Assembly (NCBI RefSeq): GCF_031846415.1
Contig: NZ_JAVRHT010000001.1
Coordinates: 62,001 to 126,000, forward strand
DNA length: 64,000 nt
DNA from: Rubrivirga litoralis
GTDB lineage: Bacteria; Bacteroidota; Rhodothermia; Rhodothermales; Rubricoccaceae
Direction of reading: 5' to 3'
This document shows positions 9,101-16,738 of the stretch, in pieces. The translations under genes and the position numbers were made by a program. The notes beneath the pieces were generated by a model. It worked only from the letters and a program-made list of their open reading frames with translations, was not told where the DNA came from and did no database searches. How positions within the stretch are numbered: the first letter of the stretch is position 1; each line of letters begins with the position of its first letter.

Positions 9101-9522
9101 TCGGGGAGCGGCACGAGCTCGGAGATGGCCTCGACGCTCGTGACCAGAAGGCCGTCGAAGCCGTCGCGGAGGCGGCCGAGCGCGTCGGCGCGCTGGACGA
9201 GCGGGAGCGTGTCGCTGAGCTGCTCGGGGTCGTACGGGTCCTGCCCGGTCGGCGGGAGGAACAGGACGCGCTCCACCCCGCCCAACAGCTGCTCCAGGTC
9301 GGAGCGGAGGTAGTCCGCGCTCTCGCTCTCGGCGAGCAGGGCGACGACCGGGCCGCCGGTCTCGTCCAGCAGGTCGGCCAGGACGAAGGCGGGCAGCGAG
9401 CCGACTGTCCCCTTGAGGCGGAGCGAGTCGCCCGGCGTGAGGCCGTCAACCTCGTCGCGGACGCGCTCGAAAAAGGGGAGGGCCGAGAGCCGGGCGCGGA
9501 GGTCGGTGAGCGTCGTGGGCAT
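6124..9522 (-). CDS. mfd: transcription-repair coupling factor Mfd
   Basis: 1132 aa. The start is the ATG at 9522 (MPTTLTDLRARL); the open frame runs 86 codons further upstream through GC-box repeats that do not resemble Mfd. The order is normal: N-terminal UvrB-homology region, RNA-polymerase-interaction domain (LRPGDFVVHVDYGIGKFAG), then the RecG-like translocase with Walker A GDVGFGKT near residue 590 and DEEQ near 690, then the C-terminal domain. Mfd removes RNA polymerase stalled at lesions and recruits UvrA; a uvrA gene lies at 19115-22033. The stop codon lies inside the convergent doxX gene, giving a 10-base tail overlap with no terminator between them. Confidence 0.97.
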   Translation of the reverse strand: MPTTLTDLRARLSALPFFERVRDEVDGLTPGDSLRLKGTVGSLPAFVLADLLDETGGPVVALLAESESADYLRSDLEQLLGGVERVLFLPPTGQDPYDPEQLSDTLPLVQRADALGRLRDGFDGLLVTSVEAISELVPLPETVSDETLTIRVGDTAPPEELMDRLSGQGFQPVEFVSEPGELALRGGILDVYPFAGGYPVRLEFFGDEVDQIREFDPQSQRSITRLESTRLVPNLDAERYAEAGHVTPLDYLPAQTPLALFDAQRLVEKAQELYDAAAEAYTERVDALDEDEEPPTPPETQYLAGGALSALITTRPALLFGTFSGEGDRTLELAATPQPSYNGDLGRLRDDIDGRGGTDYVVLCDSASQKNRLWELLGGDLETGKPPKADLLVESLHEGFEVPAAGLAVYTDHQLFNRYHRPTSRKKAKARGGLSLREVKALRPGDFVVHVDYGIGKFAGMQTITVREQKQEAVRLLFKGGDELFVNVAALHKLHKYTGKEGHQPKLTKLGTGAWDRLKARTKKRVKDIARDLIKIYAKRRASQGFAFKGDTIWQRELEAAFEFDETPDQAAAIDAIKEDMQQPIPMDRLVCGDVGFGKTEVAVRAAFKAVQEGKQVAVVVPTTVLARQHTETFTKRMGRFPIRIAQLSRFVTPAEQKEVVAKLKTGEVDVVIGTQRVLSKDIEFKDLGLLVVDEEQRFGVGSKEKLRKLRPNVDTLTLTATPIPRTLQFSLLGARDLSLIQTPPQNRQPVTTEIHTFNRDLIRDAVLYEVGRGGQVFFIHNRVQTIDEMAAIIRSLVPDVRIRTAHGQMSPSELEKAMLGFMDREYDVLVCTNIVESGLDVSNANTIIIDHAERHGLADLHQLRGRVGRNDQRAFCYLLVPSVHSLTKEARQRLQAVEEFSDLGAGFNLSMRDLDIRGAGNMLGAEQSGFIEDVGFETYHKILDEAVQELRADEFAEVFADQDTAPPPPEPTVDVDDDVFIPQDYVTNPVERLNLYRRIADVETDEAVAEFKAELEDRFGPAPPEVGTLLGLAAMRPLAMRLRLPRVVWKNERLFLTVPEPKDDPYFHTKVFDRFLQALNGLGRRYAMKDSRSGKLRAIVQDVSTLADAREVLETLAAAVEATAPPEPAQV

Positions 9523-9814
9523 GCGGTCGGCCCGGCACGCGTGGCGCCCGGGCGGGGTGGAGGAGGGGAGACAACCGCCCCGCCCGCGCTCTGGTTCGTG
9601 CGCCCGGCTGAGTCTGCACGAAAAGGGGAGGGGCCGCCCCGCCCCGCCCGCCGAGCGAGGGCGGGGCGGTGGCGCGGCTCCCCCCGTCACGCGTGAGGGG
9701 GACAGCGTTCTTCCCCTGAGCGGAGCGATGGGAAGAACGCGGGGGGAGCGCCAGGCGGGGCGGTTCATGGCGCTGCCCACCCCGCCCGTCCAGCAGGGGC
9801 GGGGCGGGGTGGCC
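9523..9814. other. murQ-mfd spacer
   Basis: 292 bases between the murQ stop and the mfd start, both transcribed leftward. It contains several 11-bp boxes in both orientations and the nested hairpin at 9677-9749 described separately. No gene or clear promoter was seen. Confidence 0.6.
9677..9749. repeat. nested inverted repeat in murQ-mfd spacer
   Basis: Outer arms GCTCCCCCCG (9677-9686) and CGGGGGGAGC (9740-9749) are perfect complements. Inner arms GCGTTCTTCCC (9705-9715) and GGGAAGAACGC (9730-9740) are also perfect. A small palindrome TCACGCGTGA lies in the left flank. The loop reads CTGAGCGGAGCGAT. It may be a rho-independent-like terminator for murQ or a dispersed extragenic palindrome. 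Confidence 0.6.
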
Positions 9815-10765
9815 TCACGCCCCGCTCTCCGCCGCCTCGTCTGCGATGGCGTGGCGCACGAACCCGCCGCCCCGCTCGATCCGGTCGCGTGCCTCGTCCG
9901 CGTCCACGTCGGCGAGGAGCATGACGAGGGCGGTTTTCACGTGGCCGTCTGCGGCGCCGAGCGCTTCGGCCGCCTCGTCGTAGCCGACGCCGGTTGCCGC
10001 CATCACGATCTTTTTGGAGCGCTCGACGAGCTTCTGGTTGGTCATCTGGAGATCGACCATCATGTTCTCGTAGACCTTCCCCAGACGGATCATGGTAGCC
10101 GTCGAGAGCATGTTGAGGACCAGCTTCGTCGCCGTCCCGCTCTTCATGCGCGTCGAGCCCATGATGGGCTCCGGGCCGACGTCGGGGCAGATGGCGACGT
10201 CCACGTCGAGCGTGAACTGGCTGCGGGGGTTGCACGTGACGAACAGCGTCCGCGCGCCGATCTCGCGCGCCCGGGCGACGGCGCCGACCACGTAGGGCGT
10301 CCGCCGGCTCGCGGCGATGCCGCAGACCACGTCGCGGCTCGTCACGCCGGCAGCGTCTACCGCCTCGGCGCCGTTCTCTTCTTTGTCTTCGGCGCCCTCC
10401 TGCGCTTCGAACATCGCCTCGCGCCCGCCGGCGATCAGGCCCTGCACGAGCTCGGGCGGGGTCCCGAACGTGGGCGGGCACTCGGCGGCGTCGAGTACGC
10501 CGAGCCGCCCGCTCGTCCCGGCGCCGACGTAGAACAGGCGCCCGCCCGAGCGGAACGCCTCTTCGACGATCTCGACCGCCTGCGCCACGTAGGGCAGCTC
10601 GGGCGTCACGGCGTCGACGGCCCGCTGGTCCTCCTCGTGGAGCATCTGGAGCACGTCGGCGAGCGGAGCGGTGTCGATCCCGAAGGTGCGCGGGTTTCGT
10701 TTCTCGGTCGTGAGGCTTTTGAGTTGGTCGAACAGCGCCTGTCCGGTGGCGGGCGGGGTGGGCAT
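9815..10765 (-). CDS. murQ: N-acetylmuramic acid 6-phosphate etherase
   Basis: 316 aa. This cytoplasmic lyase cleaves the lactyl ether of MurNAc-6-phosphate, giving GlcNAc-6-phosphate and D-lactate in peptidoglycan recycling. The SIS domain is plain: GAGTSGRLGVLDAAECPPTFG near residues 81-101, then GSTRMKSGTATK near 205-215, and the family C-terminal region. Length matches the family (about 300 aa). It is divergent from recF. No PTS permease or MurNAc kinase is adjacent in this window. Confidence 0.95.
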   Translation of the reverse strand: MPTPPATGQALFDQLKSLTTEKRNPRTFGIDTAPLADVLQMLHEEDQRAVDAVTPELPYVAQAVEIVEEAFRSGGRLFYVGAGTSGRLGVLDAAECPPTFGTPPELVQGLIAGGREAMFEAQEGAEDKEENGAEAVDAAGVTSRDVVCGIAASRRTPYVVGAVARAREIGARTLFVTCNPRSQFTLDVDVAICPDVGPEPIMGSTRMKSGTATKLVLNMLSTATMIRLGKVYENMMVDLQMTNQKLVERSKKIVMAATGVGYDEAAEALGAADGHVKTALVMLLADVDADEARDRIERGGGFVRHAIADEAAESGA

Positions 10766-10853
10766 GAGCGGGGCGGGGTGGGGGAGAGGGGCGGCCTACG
10801 CCGTCGAACCGCGTTCTGATCTGTCGGTACGACGGGTGCCCCGCCCCGCCCCC

Positions 10854-12011
10854 GTGCACCTTACGCGCCTTCGACTCGCCGACTTCCGCGCCCACGCGCA
10901 GACCGAGCTCCACCCCGCCCCCGGCGTCAACCTGATCGTCGGGCCGAACGGGGCGGGAAAGACCAACCTGCTCGAGGCGATCAGCTACCTCTGCCTGGGG
11001 AAGAGCTTCCTCGCCGCTCGTGACGCGCACGTCGTGCGGCGGGGCGCCGCTCACTTCGACGTCGAGGCCGACATCGAGGGAGACGTCCGCTCTGGGTTCC
11101 ACGCCCGGGTCGCGGTCGTCCCCGGCGAGGGCAAGCGCGCGTTCATCAACAAGGCGCCGCTCGACCGCCTCGTCGACCTCGTCGGACGGACGCCCGTCGT
11201 GATCCTGTCGCCGGCGGACCACGAGCTGACGGCGGGTGGACCGTCCGAGCGGCGCCGGTTCCTTGACGCTACGCTCAGCCAGGCGTATCCGGTCTACCTC
11301 GACGACCTCGTCCGCTACCGACGAGCGCTCCGGCAGCGGAACGCGTTGCTCCAGCAGGTCCGCCGCGGCCGCGCGCTCCCGCCGGGCACGCTCGACGCGT
11401 GGGACGAGGAGATCGCCGTGTCGGGCGGGCGGATCGTGTCGCGCCGCTCCGCCTTCGTGCAGGAGTTCGAGCGCTACCTCGCCGACGCTTACGCGCGCCT
11501 CGGGGAGCCGGGCGAGCCTCTCACCATGACGTACGTGCCGTCGGTCGCGCCGGACGAGGGCGGGGCGGAGGAATCGGGCGGGGCGGAGGACGCGTTGCGC
11601 CGGGCGCTGAACCGGACGCGGGCGCGGAGCCGCGAGACGGGCCGCACGACCGTTGGCCCACATCTTGATGAGGTCGACTTCCGCGTCGGAGGCCACGACC
11701 TCCGCGCGTTCGGATCGCACGGCCAGCACCGGACGTTCGCCCTCGCCGTCCGTGTCGGCCAGGCGTTGTACCTCCACGAGGCGTCCGACGAACGCCCGCT
11801 CCTCCTCCTTGACGACGTGTTCGGCCCGCTCGACCCCGACCGCACACGGCTCGTCCTCGACCTTCTCGCGTCGGGGGACGTGGGGCAGTCGTTCATTACA
11901 GCAGCGTCCCTCGACCCCTTCGAGTCCCTGCTCTCATTCGAAACGGACGCGCACGCGCTGTTTCACGTGGAACAGGGCTCCGTCTACTCTACCCTCGCTC
12001 CCTCGCCTTGA
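10854..12011 (+). CDS. recF: DNA replication and repair protein RecF
   Basis: 385 aa from the GTG at 10854 (VHLTRLRLADFRAH), which directly follows a CCGCCCCGCCCCC run. Walker A is GPNGAGKT (30-37). The RecF signature stretch PSERRRFLDATLSQ is present, and the Walker B region is LLLLDDVFGPLD. RecF loads RecA at gaps with RecO and RecR. An acidic insert (EGGAEESGGAED) near residue 240 is encoded by two direct copies of the GC box. recF often sits in a dnaA-dnaN-recF-gyrB block; here dnaA and dnaN are not adjacent, but gyrB lies 16 kb away and a parS-like site lies inside the 3' end of this gene. Confidence 0.95.
   Translation: MHLTRLRLADFRAHAQTELHPAPGVNLIVGPNGAGKTNLLEAISYLCLGKSFLAARDAHVVRRGAAHFDVEADIEGDVRSGFHARVAVVPGEGKRAFINKAPLDRLVDLVGRTPVVILSPADHELTAGGPSERRRFLDATLSQAYPVYLDDLVRYRRALRQRNALLQQVRRGRALPPGTLDAWDEEIAVSGGRIVSRRSAFVQEFERYLADAYARLGEPGEPLTMTYVPSVAPDEGGAEESGGAEDALRRALNRTRARSRETGRTTVGPHLDEVDFRVGGHDLRAFGSHGQHRTFALAVRVGQALYLHEASDERPLLLLDDVFGPLDPDRTRLVLDLLASGDVGQSFITAASLDPFESLLSFETDAHALFHVEQGSVYSTLAPSP
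11959..11974 (-). promoter_or_regulatory. parS-like ParB-binding site inside recF
   Basis: The plus strand reads TGTTTCACGTGGAACA. The complement, TGTTCCACGTGAAACA, matches the widely conserved chromosomal parS consensus TGTTNCACGTGAAACA at every position. It lies in codons L-F-H-V-E-Q near the end of recF. parS sites nucleate ParB and cluster near oriC in most bacteria. Confidence 0.8.
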
Positions 12012-12016
12012 CTCTT

Positions 12017-13504
12017 ATGCGCCCTTCCCGACTCCGCCGGTTGCCCCGCCCCGCCCTCCTCCTTCTCGTCCTTCTCGCGGGGTGCGGGACGGCCAACACC
12101 AACTACGTGACGGGCGAGTCCCAACGGGGCGCCTACACCTGGGAGCAGGAGGTCGAGTTGGGGCGGCAGTCGGACCAGCAGATCACGGCCCAGTTCGGCC
12201 TCTACGACAACCCCGCCCTGAACGCCTACGTCGAGCGGATTGGACAGGAGGTGCTCCAGACGAGCGCGTACACGGACGCCAACACACCGGTCGAAGTCCG
12301 CAACACGCCGTTCCACTTCCGGGTGCTCGACTCGCCCGTCGTCAACGCCTTCGCGCTCCCCGGCGGGTACATCTACGTGACGCGCGGGCTCCTGTCGCAC
12401 CTCGAGAACGAGGCGCAGCTGGCCGTCGTTCTCGGACACGAGATCGGTCACGTGCTGGCGCGGCACTCGTCCGAACAGGCGGCGCGGTCCCAGCTCAACC
12501 AGCTCGGACTGCTCGGCGCCGCCGTCGTGGGCGGGGTGGTCGGTGGCGGGGACATCGCCGAAGGCATCCTCAACTACGGCAGCCAGGCGACGCAGCTCCT
12601 GACGCTCAAGTACGGGCGGGGCGCTGAGCGCGAGGCGGACCGTGCGGGCGTCGCCTACGCCGAGTACGCGGGGTACGACGCGACGCAGGCGGCGGGCTTT
12701 TTCCGTGCGCTCCAGCGTCTGGGCGAGCAGTCGGGGGGCGCGCTGCCCAACTTCCTCTCTACGCACCCGAACCCGGGCGAGCGGGCGCAGACGATCCCCG
12801 AACTGGCCGCCCAGTACGACCCGCAGGGGACGACAGTCGACGCGGTGCCGTACCTCCGGGAGATCGAGGGGATCGTCGTCGGCGAAGACCCGCGGCAGGG
12901 GTTCGTCGAGGGAAACACGTTCTACCACCCGGACCTCCGGTTTCAGCTTTCATTCCCGAGCGGGTGGCAGACGCAGAACTCGCCGGCCGCCTTCCTAATT
13001 GGCGAGCCGAACGGGCAGGCGTTGATCCAGCTCTCACTCGCGCAGGAGCCGTCTGCGCGAGCGGCGGCCGAAGCGTTTGCGCGCCAGCAAGGCGTTCAGG
13101 TGTCGGGGAGCGGGCCGGTGTCCGTAGGCGCGGGACAGGCGTTCCGTGTCGAAGGGCAAGCCCAGCAGCAGCAGGGTGCCGTCGGGTTTTCAGCGACGTT
13201 CGTAGAGTTTGGTGGGAACGTGTATCAGATCCTGGGAATCACGTCGCCCGACGGGCTACGCCAGTACGCGCGGACGTTCCGGTCCGTCGCAGACAGCTTC
13301 GAGCGGCTGACCAACCAGCGGTACCTGAACCGCCAGCCCTCCCGCTTGGAGGTCACGACGGTCCAGCGCCCGACGACGCTGCGGTCGATGCTCCGGGGCC
13401 GGACGCTCCCCCCGGGGTTCACCGCGGAGGAGGTGGCCATTATGAACCAGGTGACGCTGGACGAGACGATCCCCAGCGGCCGCTCCGTCAAGCTCCCGTC
13501 CTAG
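12017..13504 (+). CDS. M48 family metalloprotease lipoprotein
   Basis: 495 aa from the ATG at 12017; a TTG at 12008 overlaps recF but would only add three residues. The N-terminus is a lipoprotein signal with lipobox LAGC (Cys23). Zinc ligands are HEIGH (141-145) and the downstream Glu in AEREADRAG. The remaining ~220 residues form a separate C-terminal region without TPR repeats. M48 lipoproteins of this kind act on misfolded or unassembled envelope proteins (family inference). It follows recF by five bases but is functionally unrelated to it. Confidence 0.9.
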   Translation: MRPSRLRRLPRPALLLLVLLAGCGTANTNYVTGESQRGAYTWEQEVELGRQSDQQITAQFGLYDNPALNAYVERIGQEVLQTSAYTDANTPVEVRNTPFHFRVLDSPVVNAFALPGGYIYVTRGLLSHLENEAQLAVVLGHEIGHVLARHSSEQAARSQLNQLGLLGAAVVGGVVGGGDIAEGILNYGSQATQLLTLKYGRGAEREADRAGVAYAEYAGYDATQAAGFFRALQRLGEQSGGALPNFLSTHPNPGERAQTIPELAAQYDPQGTTVDAVPYLREIEGIVVGEDPRQGFVEGNTFYHPDLRFQLSFPSGWQTQNSPAAFLIGEPNGQALIQLSLAQEPSARAAAEAFARQQGVQVSGSGPVSVGAGQAFRVEGQAQQQQGAVGFSATFVEFGGNVYQILGITSPDGLRQYARTFRSVADSFERLTNQRYLNRQPSRLEVTTVQRPTTLRSMLRGRTLPPGFTAEEVAIMNQVTLDETIPSGRSVKLPS

Positions 13505-13508
13505 TGAA

Positions 13509-13549
13509 TGCCCCCACCCCGCCCGAGCGACAGGGGCGGGGTGGGGGCA
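13509..13549 (+). terminator. perfect 16-bp hairpin after the M48 gene
   Basis: Arms TGCCCCCACCCCGCCC (13509-13524) and GGGCGGGGTGGGGGCA (13534-13549) pair perfectly around a nine-base loop, four bases after the stop. It embeds the CCACCCCGCCC form of the box. Lying between convergent genes, it could act in both directions. Confidence 0.65.
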
Positions 13550-13601
13550 ACTCGGCCGCAGCGTGCGATCCCCGCCCCGCCCCACGTCGTGGGCGGGGCG
13601 G

Positions 13602-14015
13602 TCACGCGTCGGGCGGGATCACGACGGCCTCCCCGCCCAGGCACATCTCGCCGCCGACGTAGGCGTAGAGCCGGATGCGGACGTGGCGGTGGCGCTCGAT
13701 CTTTTCCGCCACTTTGACTTCGATCGTGACCTCGGCGCCAACGGGGACGGGGCGGAGAAACTTGGCGGACAGCGAGACCGCGATCGAGCCCGGCCCAGGA
13801 AAGTCACGGCCGAGCACCTTCGACGCCAGTCCCAGGACGTAGACGCCGTGCACGACGGGCTGTCCAAACCGGCTGGCTTTTCCAGCCTCCTCGTCGATGT
13901 GGATCGGGTTGTCGTCGCCGGTCACGTCTGCAAACGTCTGCACGTCTTGCATCGTGACGGTGCGGGACCACGAAAAGGTGTCGCCGACCGTTAGCGAGTC
14001 GTATGTGTTGGGCAT
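13602..14015 (-). CDS. MaoC-like (R)-specific enoyl-CoA hydratase
   Basis: 137 aa hot-dog-fold protein. The hydratase-2 motif GDDNPIHID (33-41) supplies the catalytic Asp35 and His39, and the segment FLRPVPVGAEV is typical of MaoC/PhaJ proteins. It would hydrate trans-2-enoyl-CoA to (R)-3-hydroxyacyl-CoA; the chain length is not predictable here. It stands alone, divergent from the RND exporter, with a parS-like site in the 94-base spacer. Confidence 0.85.
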   Translation of the reverse strand: MPNTYDSLTVGDTFSWSRTVTMQDVQTFADVTGDDNPIHIDEEAGKASRFGQPVVHGVYVLGLASKVLGRDFPGPGSIAVSLSAKFLRPVPVGAEVTIEVKVAEKIERHRHVRIRLYAYVGGEMCLGGEAVVIPPDA

Positions 14016-14036
14016 CAGGGGGACGAAAGAGGTTTG

Positions 14037-14050
14037 GTTTCACGTGAAAC
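14037..14050. promoter_or_regulatory. parS-like ParB-binding site (perfect 14-bp palindrome)
   Basis: GTTTCACGTGAAAC is the complete 14-bp palindromic core of chromosomal parS. The outermost consensus T and A are replaced by G on both sides. It lies in the divergent spacer between the maoC-like and RND genes, 2.1 kb from the site in recF. Confidence 0.8.
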
Positions 14051-14109
14051 GGCCCGCCGCCGTCTGTTCCTAGACTACGCTTGCTCCTCCCCCCCACGCC
14101 CCCGCAGCG

Positions 14110-16686
14110 TTGAACGAGAGACTCCGCATCATTCCCCGATGGATCGTACGGCACCCGCTGACGGTCTTGGTCGTCGCGTTTGCGTTTGTCGCCCTGGGCG
14201 TGAGTCAGGCGGTCAAGCTGCGGATTGATACGAACATTGCGACGCTGCTGCCGCCGGACTTTGACAGCGTCCAGGCGCTGAACAAGCTGCAGCAGGCGGT
14301 GGGTGCCGAGACGACCGTCGACGTGGCGATCACGAGCCCAGACTTCGAGGCGAACCTGGCGTTCGCCGAAGACTTTATCCCCCGAATGATGGAGCTCCAG
14401 GGGGTATCTGGAGACCCCTACTTCTCGCGGTACGACTTCCGCCGAGACGTGCGGTTCGTGACGGAGAACGCGCTGTACTTCGCCACCTTCGATGAGCTCG
14501 ACCGCCTCGAAGACTTCCTCCGCCAGACGGCGTCCCAGGTACGGTCTACCACGGATCCGCTGCGGATGGACCTGTTTGGTGACGAGGCAGACGCCTTTCA
14601 GCAACAGCGTCAACAAGAGCAGGACGAGCTTCGGGCTGACCTCGCGCAACTCGCGCTGACGGAGTACACGATGAGCCCGGACTCGACGACGCTCGTCGTC
14701 CGGTTCTACCCGACGGGCTCGAAGACGGACATCGGGTTCGTCGAGCAACTCTACGCCGACGTAGACGAACTCGTCATCCGCATGCAGCCGGGGCGGTACC
14801 ACCCGGAGATGGTGGTGACGCCGGCGGGGCAGATCCTGAAGCAGGCGGTCGAGGTCCGGTCGATCACGTCGGACGTCCAGAACTCGTTCGGCGGCGGCGT
14901 GCTCGCGGTGGTTCTAACGGTCGTCCTGTATTTCCTCTACAAATCGGTTCAAGCGCGGACGGGGGGGAGGCTCGTATGGCGCGTCGTCGCGGTCGAGCTG
15001 CTGCGGACGCCGGTCACGGCGCTCCTCCTCACGGTTCCCTTGCTGATCAGCCTGAGCTGGACGGCGGGCGTGGCGGGGGCTGCGTTCGGGACGCTCAACC
15101 TGATGACGTCGACGCTCGGGTTGGTCTTGTTCGGGCTCGGGATCGACTATGGCATCCACTTTTACGCTCGGTATGCCGAAGAGCGTGGGGCGGGGCGGGG
15201 TGTCTCGGACGCCGTCGAGGAGACGTTCGTGAGCACGGGGCAGGGCATCGCTGTTTCGGCCTTTACGACGGCGTTTGCCCTGTTCGTGCTCCAAATCGCG
15301 GACTTCCGGGGGTTCAGCGAGTTCGGGCTCATCGGGGGCATGGGCATCGTGTTCGCGCTGATCTCGATGCTCTTCGTCCTCCCCGCCCTCCTCAGCATCG
15401 CCGAGCGTGTGGGGGCTCTCAACCTGCGCTCGCGGGGCGAGGCGTCGGCATACGAGCCCGACGTCCGGTTCCCCTTTTCCCGGACGGTTGTCTCGGTGTG
15501 TCTAGGCATTACGGCTCTTTGCGTACTGGCGGTGCCCGACGTGCGGTTCGAGTACAACTTCTCGAACCTGGAGCCGGAGTACCCCGACTACGAGCGGCGA
15601 GCCCAGGCCTTGACGCCGGCACTTGGGCAGAGCGAGCGCCGGAACCCAGCGTATATCCTCCTCGATGACCCGCAGGACGTCCGCTCCGTAACGGCGGCGC
15701 TCAAGCGGCTCGCAGAGCGCGACTCGATGATCCTGGCCGTCGAGAGCCTCCAGGAGCGGTTCCCCACCGACCCTGAGACGACACGGCGGAAGCTGGACCG
15801 GCTGGCAGAAGTCCGGGAGGTCCTTCAGGACCCGTTCCTCGCGGCCGACACGACGGGGCAGATCCAGCGGCTTCGTGAAGCGGCTTCGGCCACCACGCCC
15901 ATTCCGCTCGACAGCGTCCCCGCGTTTATCACGCGGCCGTTTATGACGCGAGAGGGGACGGTGGGCAACTTCGTCATCGTGTTCCCCCGAGGAAAGCTGT
16001 CGGACGGCCGGCGGTCGATCCGCTTTGGCGAACTGATTGGCCAGGTGACGACGCCCGACGGCGGGGAGTTTTTCGCGGCGTCGACGCAGCTGGTCGCGGC
16101 CGACATGTTGAAGCTGATGCAGGAGGAGAGCCAGCTGATGGTGGGCGTGACCTTCGTGCTCGTCTTCGTGCTCGTCTTCGTGTCGTTCCGGTCGCTGCGG
16201 TGGACGCTCGTCGCTGTCACCCCGCTCGCGGTGGGGCTGGTGTGGATGCTGGGCGCGATGGTCTTGCTCGACGTGCAGCTCACGTTCTACAACCTCGTCG
16301 TCCTGCCCACGGTACTCGGGATCGGGAACGACGGCGGGGTCCACCTGACGCACCGCTACCGCGAGGAGGGGCGGGGCTCGATCCGCCGCGTGCTCCGCTC
16401 GACGGGCGAGCACGTGACGATGGGGGCGCTTACAAACCTGATCGGCTTCGGTGGGCTCCTCGTCTCGAACCACCCCGGCCTCCGGTCGATCGGCGTCCTC
16501 GCTGTCGTCGGGATCGGGACGACGCTCGTAGCGACGCTCGCCTTTTTCCCCGCCCTGCTCCAGGTCGCCGAGGACAACCGCTGGCTCGAGCCCCGCCCGC
16601 GCCGGAAGCGACACGACGTGGGCGACCCCGACGCGCTCCGCCACCCCGTGTTCAAGCTTCACGCCCCCTCGGAGAGCACGAAGTAA
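14110..16686 (+). CDS. RND superfamily exporter (MMPL/HAE3 type)
   Basis: 858 aa, starting at a TTG (14110); no ATG or GTG fits between it and the first membrane helix. The layout is duplicated: one TM near residue 15, a large extracytoplasmic loop, a block of TMs from ~265 to 440, another TM near 460, a second loop, and a TM block from ~680 to 840. The GIDYGIHF and GIGNDGGVHLTHRY segments supply the intramembrane charged residues of the proton-relay TM4 and TM10. The HAE3/MMPL branch exports lipids and hopanoid-like molecules, but the substrate is unknown here. It is a single gene without adaptor or outer-membrane partner. Confidence 0.88.
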   Translation: MNERLRIIPRWIVRHPLTVLVVAFAFVALGVSQAVKLRIDTNIATLLPPDFDSVQALNKLQQAVGAETTVDVAITSPDFEANLAFAEDFIPRMMELQGVSGDPYFSRYDFRRDVRFVTENALYFATFDELDRLEDFLRQTASQVRSTTDPLRMDLFGDEADAFQQQRQQEQDELRADLAQLALTEYTMSPDSTTLVVRFYPTGSKTDIGFVEQLYADVDELVIRMQPGRYHPEMVVTPAGQILKQAVEVRSITSDVQNSFGGGVLAVVLTVVLYFLYKSVQARTGGRLVWRVVAVELLRTPVTALLLTVPLLISLSWTAGVAGAAFGTLNLMTSTLGLVLFGLGIDYGIHFYARYAEERGAGRGVSDAVEETFVSTGQGIAVSAFTTAFALFVLQIADFRGFSEFGLIGGMGIVFALISMLFVLPALLSIAERVGALNLRSRGEASAYEPDVRFPFSRTVVSVCLGITALCVLAVPDVRFEYNFSNLEPEYPDYERRAQALTPALGQSERRNPAYILLDDPQDVRSVTAALKRLAERDSMILAVESLQERFPTDPETTRRKLDRLAEVREVLQDPFLAADTTGQIQRLREAASATTPIPLDSVPAFITRPFMTREGTVGNFVIVFPRGKLSDGRRSIRFGELIGQVTTPDGGEFFAASTQLVAADMLKLMQEESQLMVGVTFVLVFVLVFVSFRSLRWTLVAVTPLAVGLVWMLGAMVLLDVQLTFYNLVVLPTVLGIGNDGGVHLTHRYREEGRGSIRRVLRSTGEHVTMGALTNLIGFGGLLVSNHPGLRSIGVLAVVGIGTTLVATLAFFPALLQVAEDNRWLEPRPRRKRHDVGDPDALRHPVFKLHAPSESTK

Positions 16687-16691
16687 AGCTG

Positions 16692-16727
16692 CCACCCCGC
16701 CCGCGAGGCGCTACGAGGGCGGGGCGG
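16692..16727 (+). terminator. GC-box hairpin between convergent RND and GT4 genes
   Basis: CCACCCCGCCC (16692-16702) faces GGGCGGGGCGG (16717-16727) with one A/C mismatch. It lies just after the RND stop and before the convergent GT4 stop at 16739. Confidence 0.5.
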
Positions 16728-16738
16728 CGCTTGGCCCC

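Noticed and set aside
10227..10245. A parS-like GTTGCACGTGA in murQ.
   Set aside because: Only the left part matches; three of the last four core positions differ.
14034..14228. A small frame starting over the parS site ahead of the RND gene.
   Set aside because: It overlaps the RND gene start out of frame and encodes no recognisable protein.
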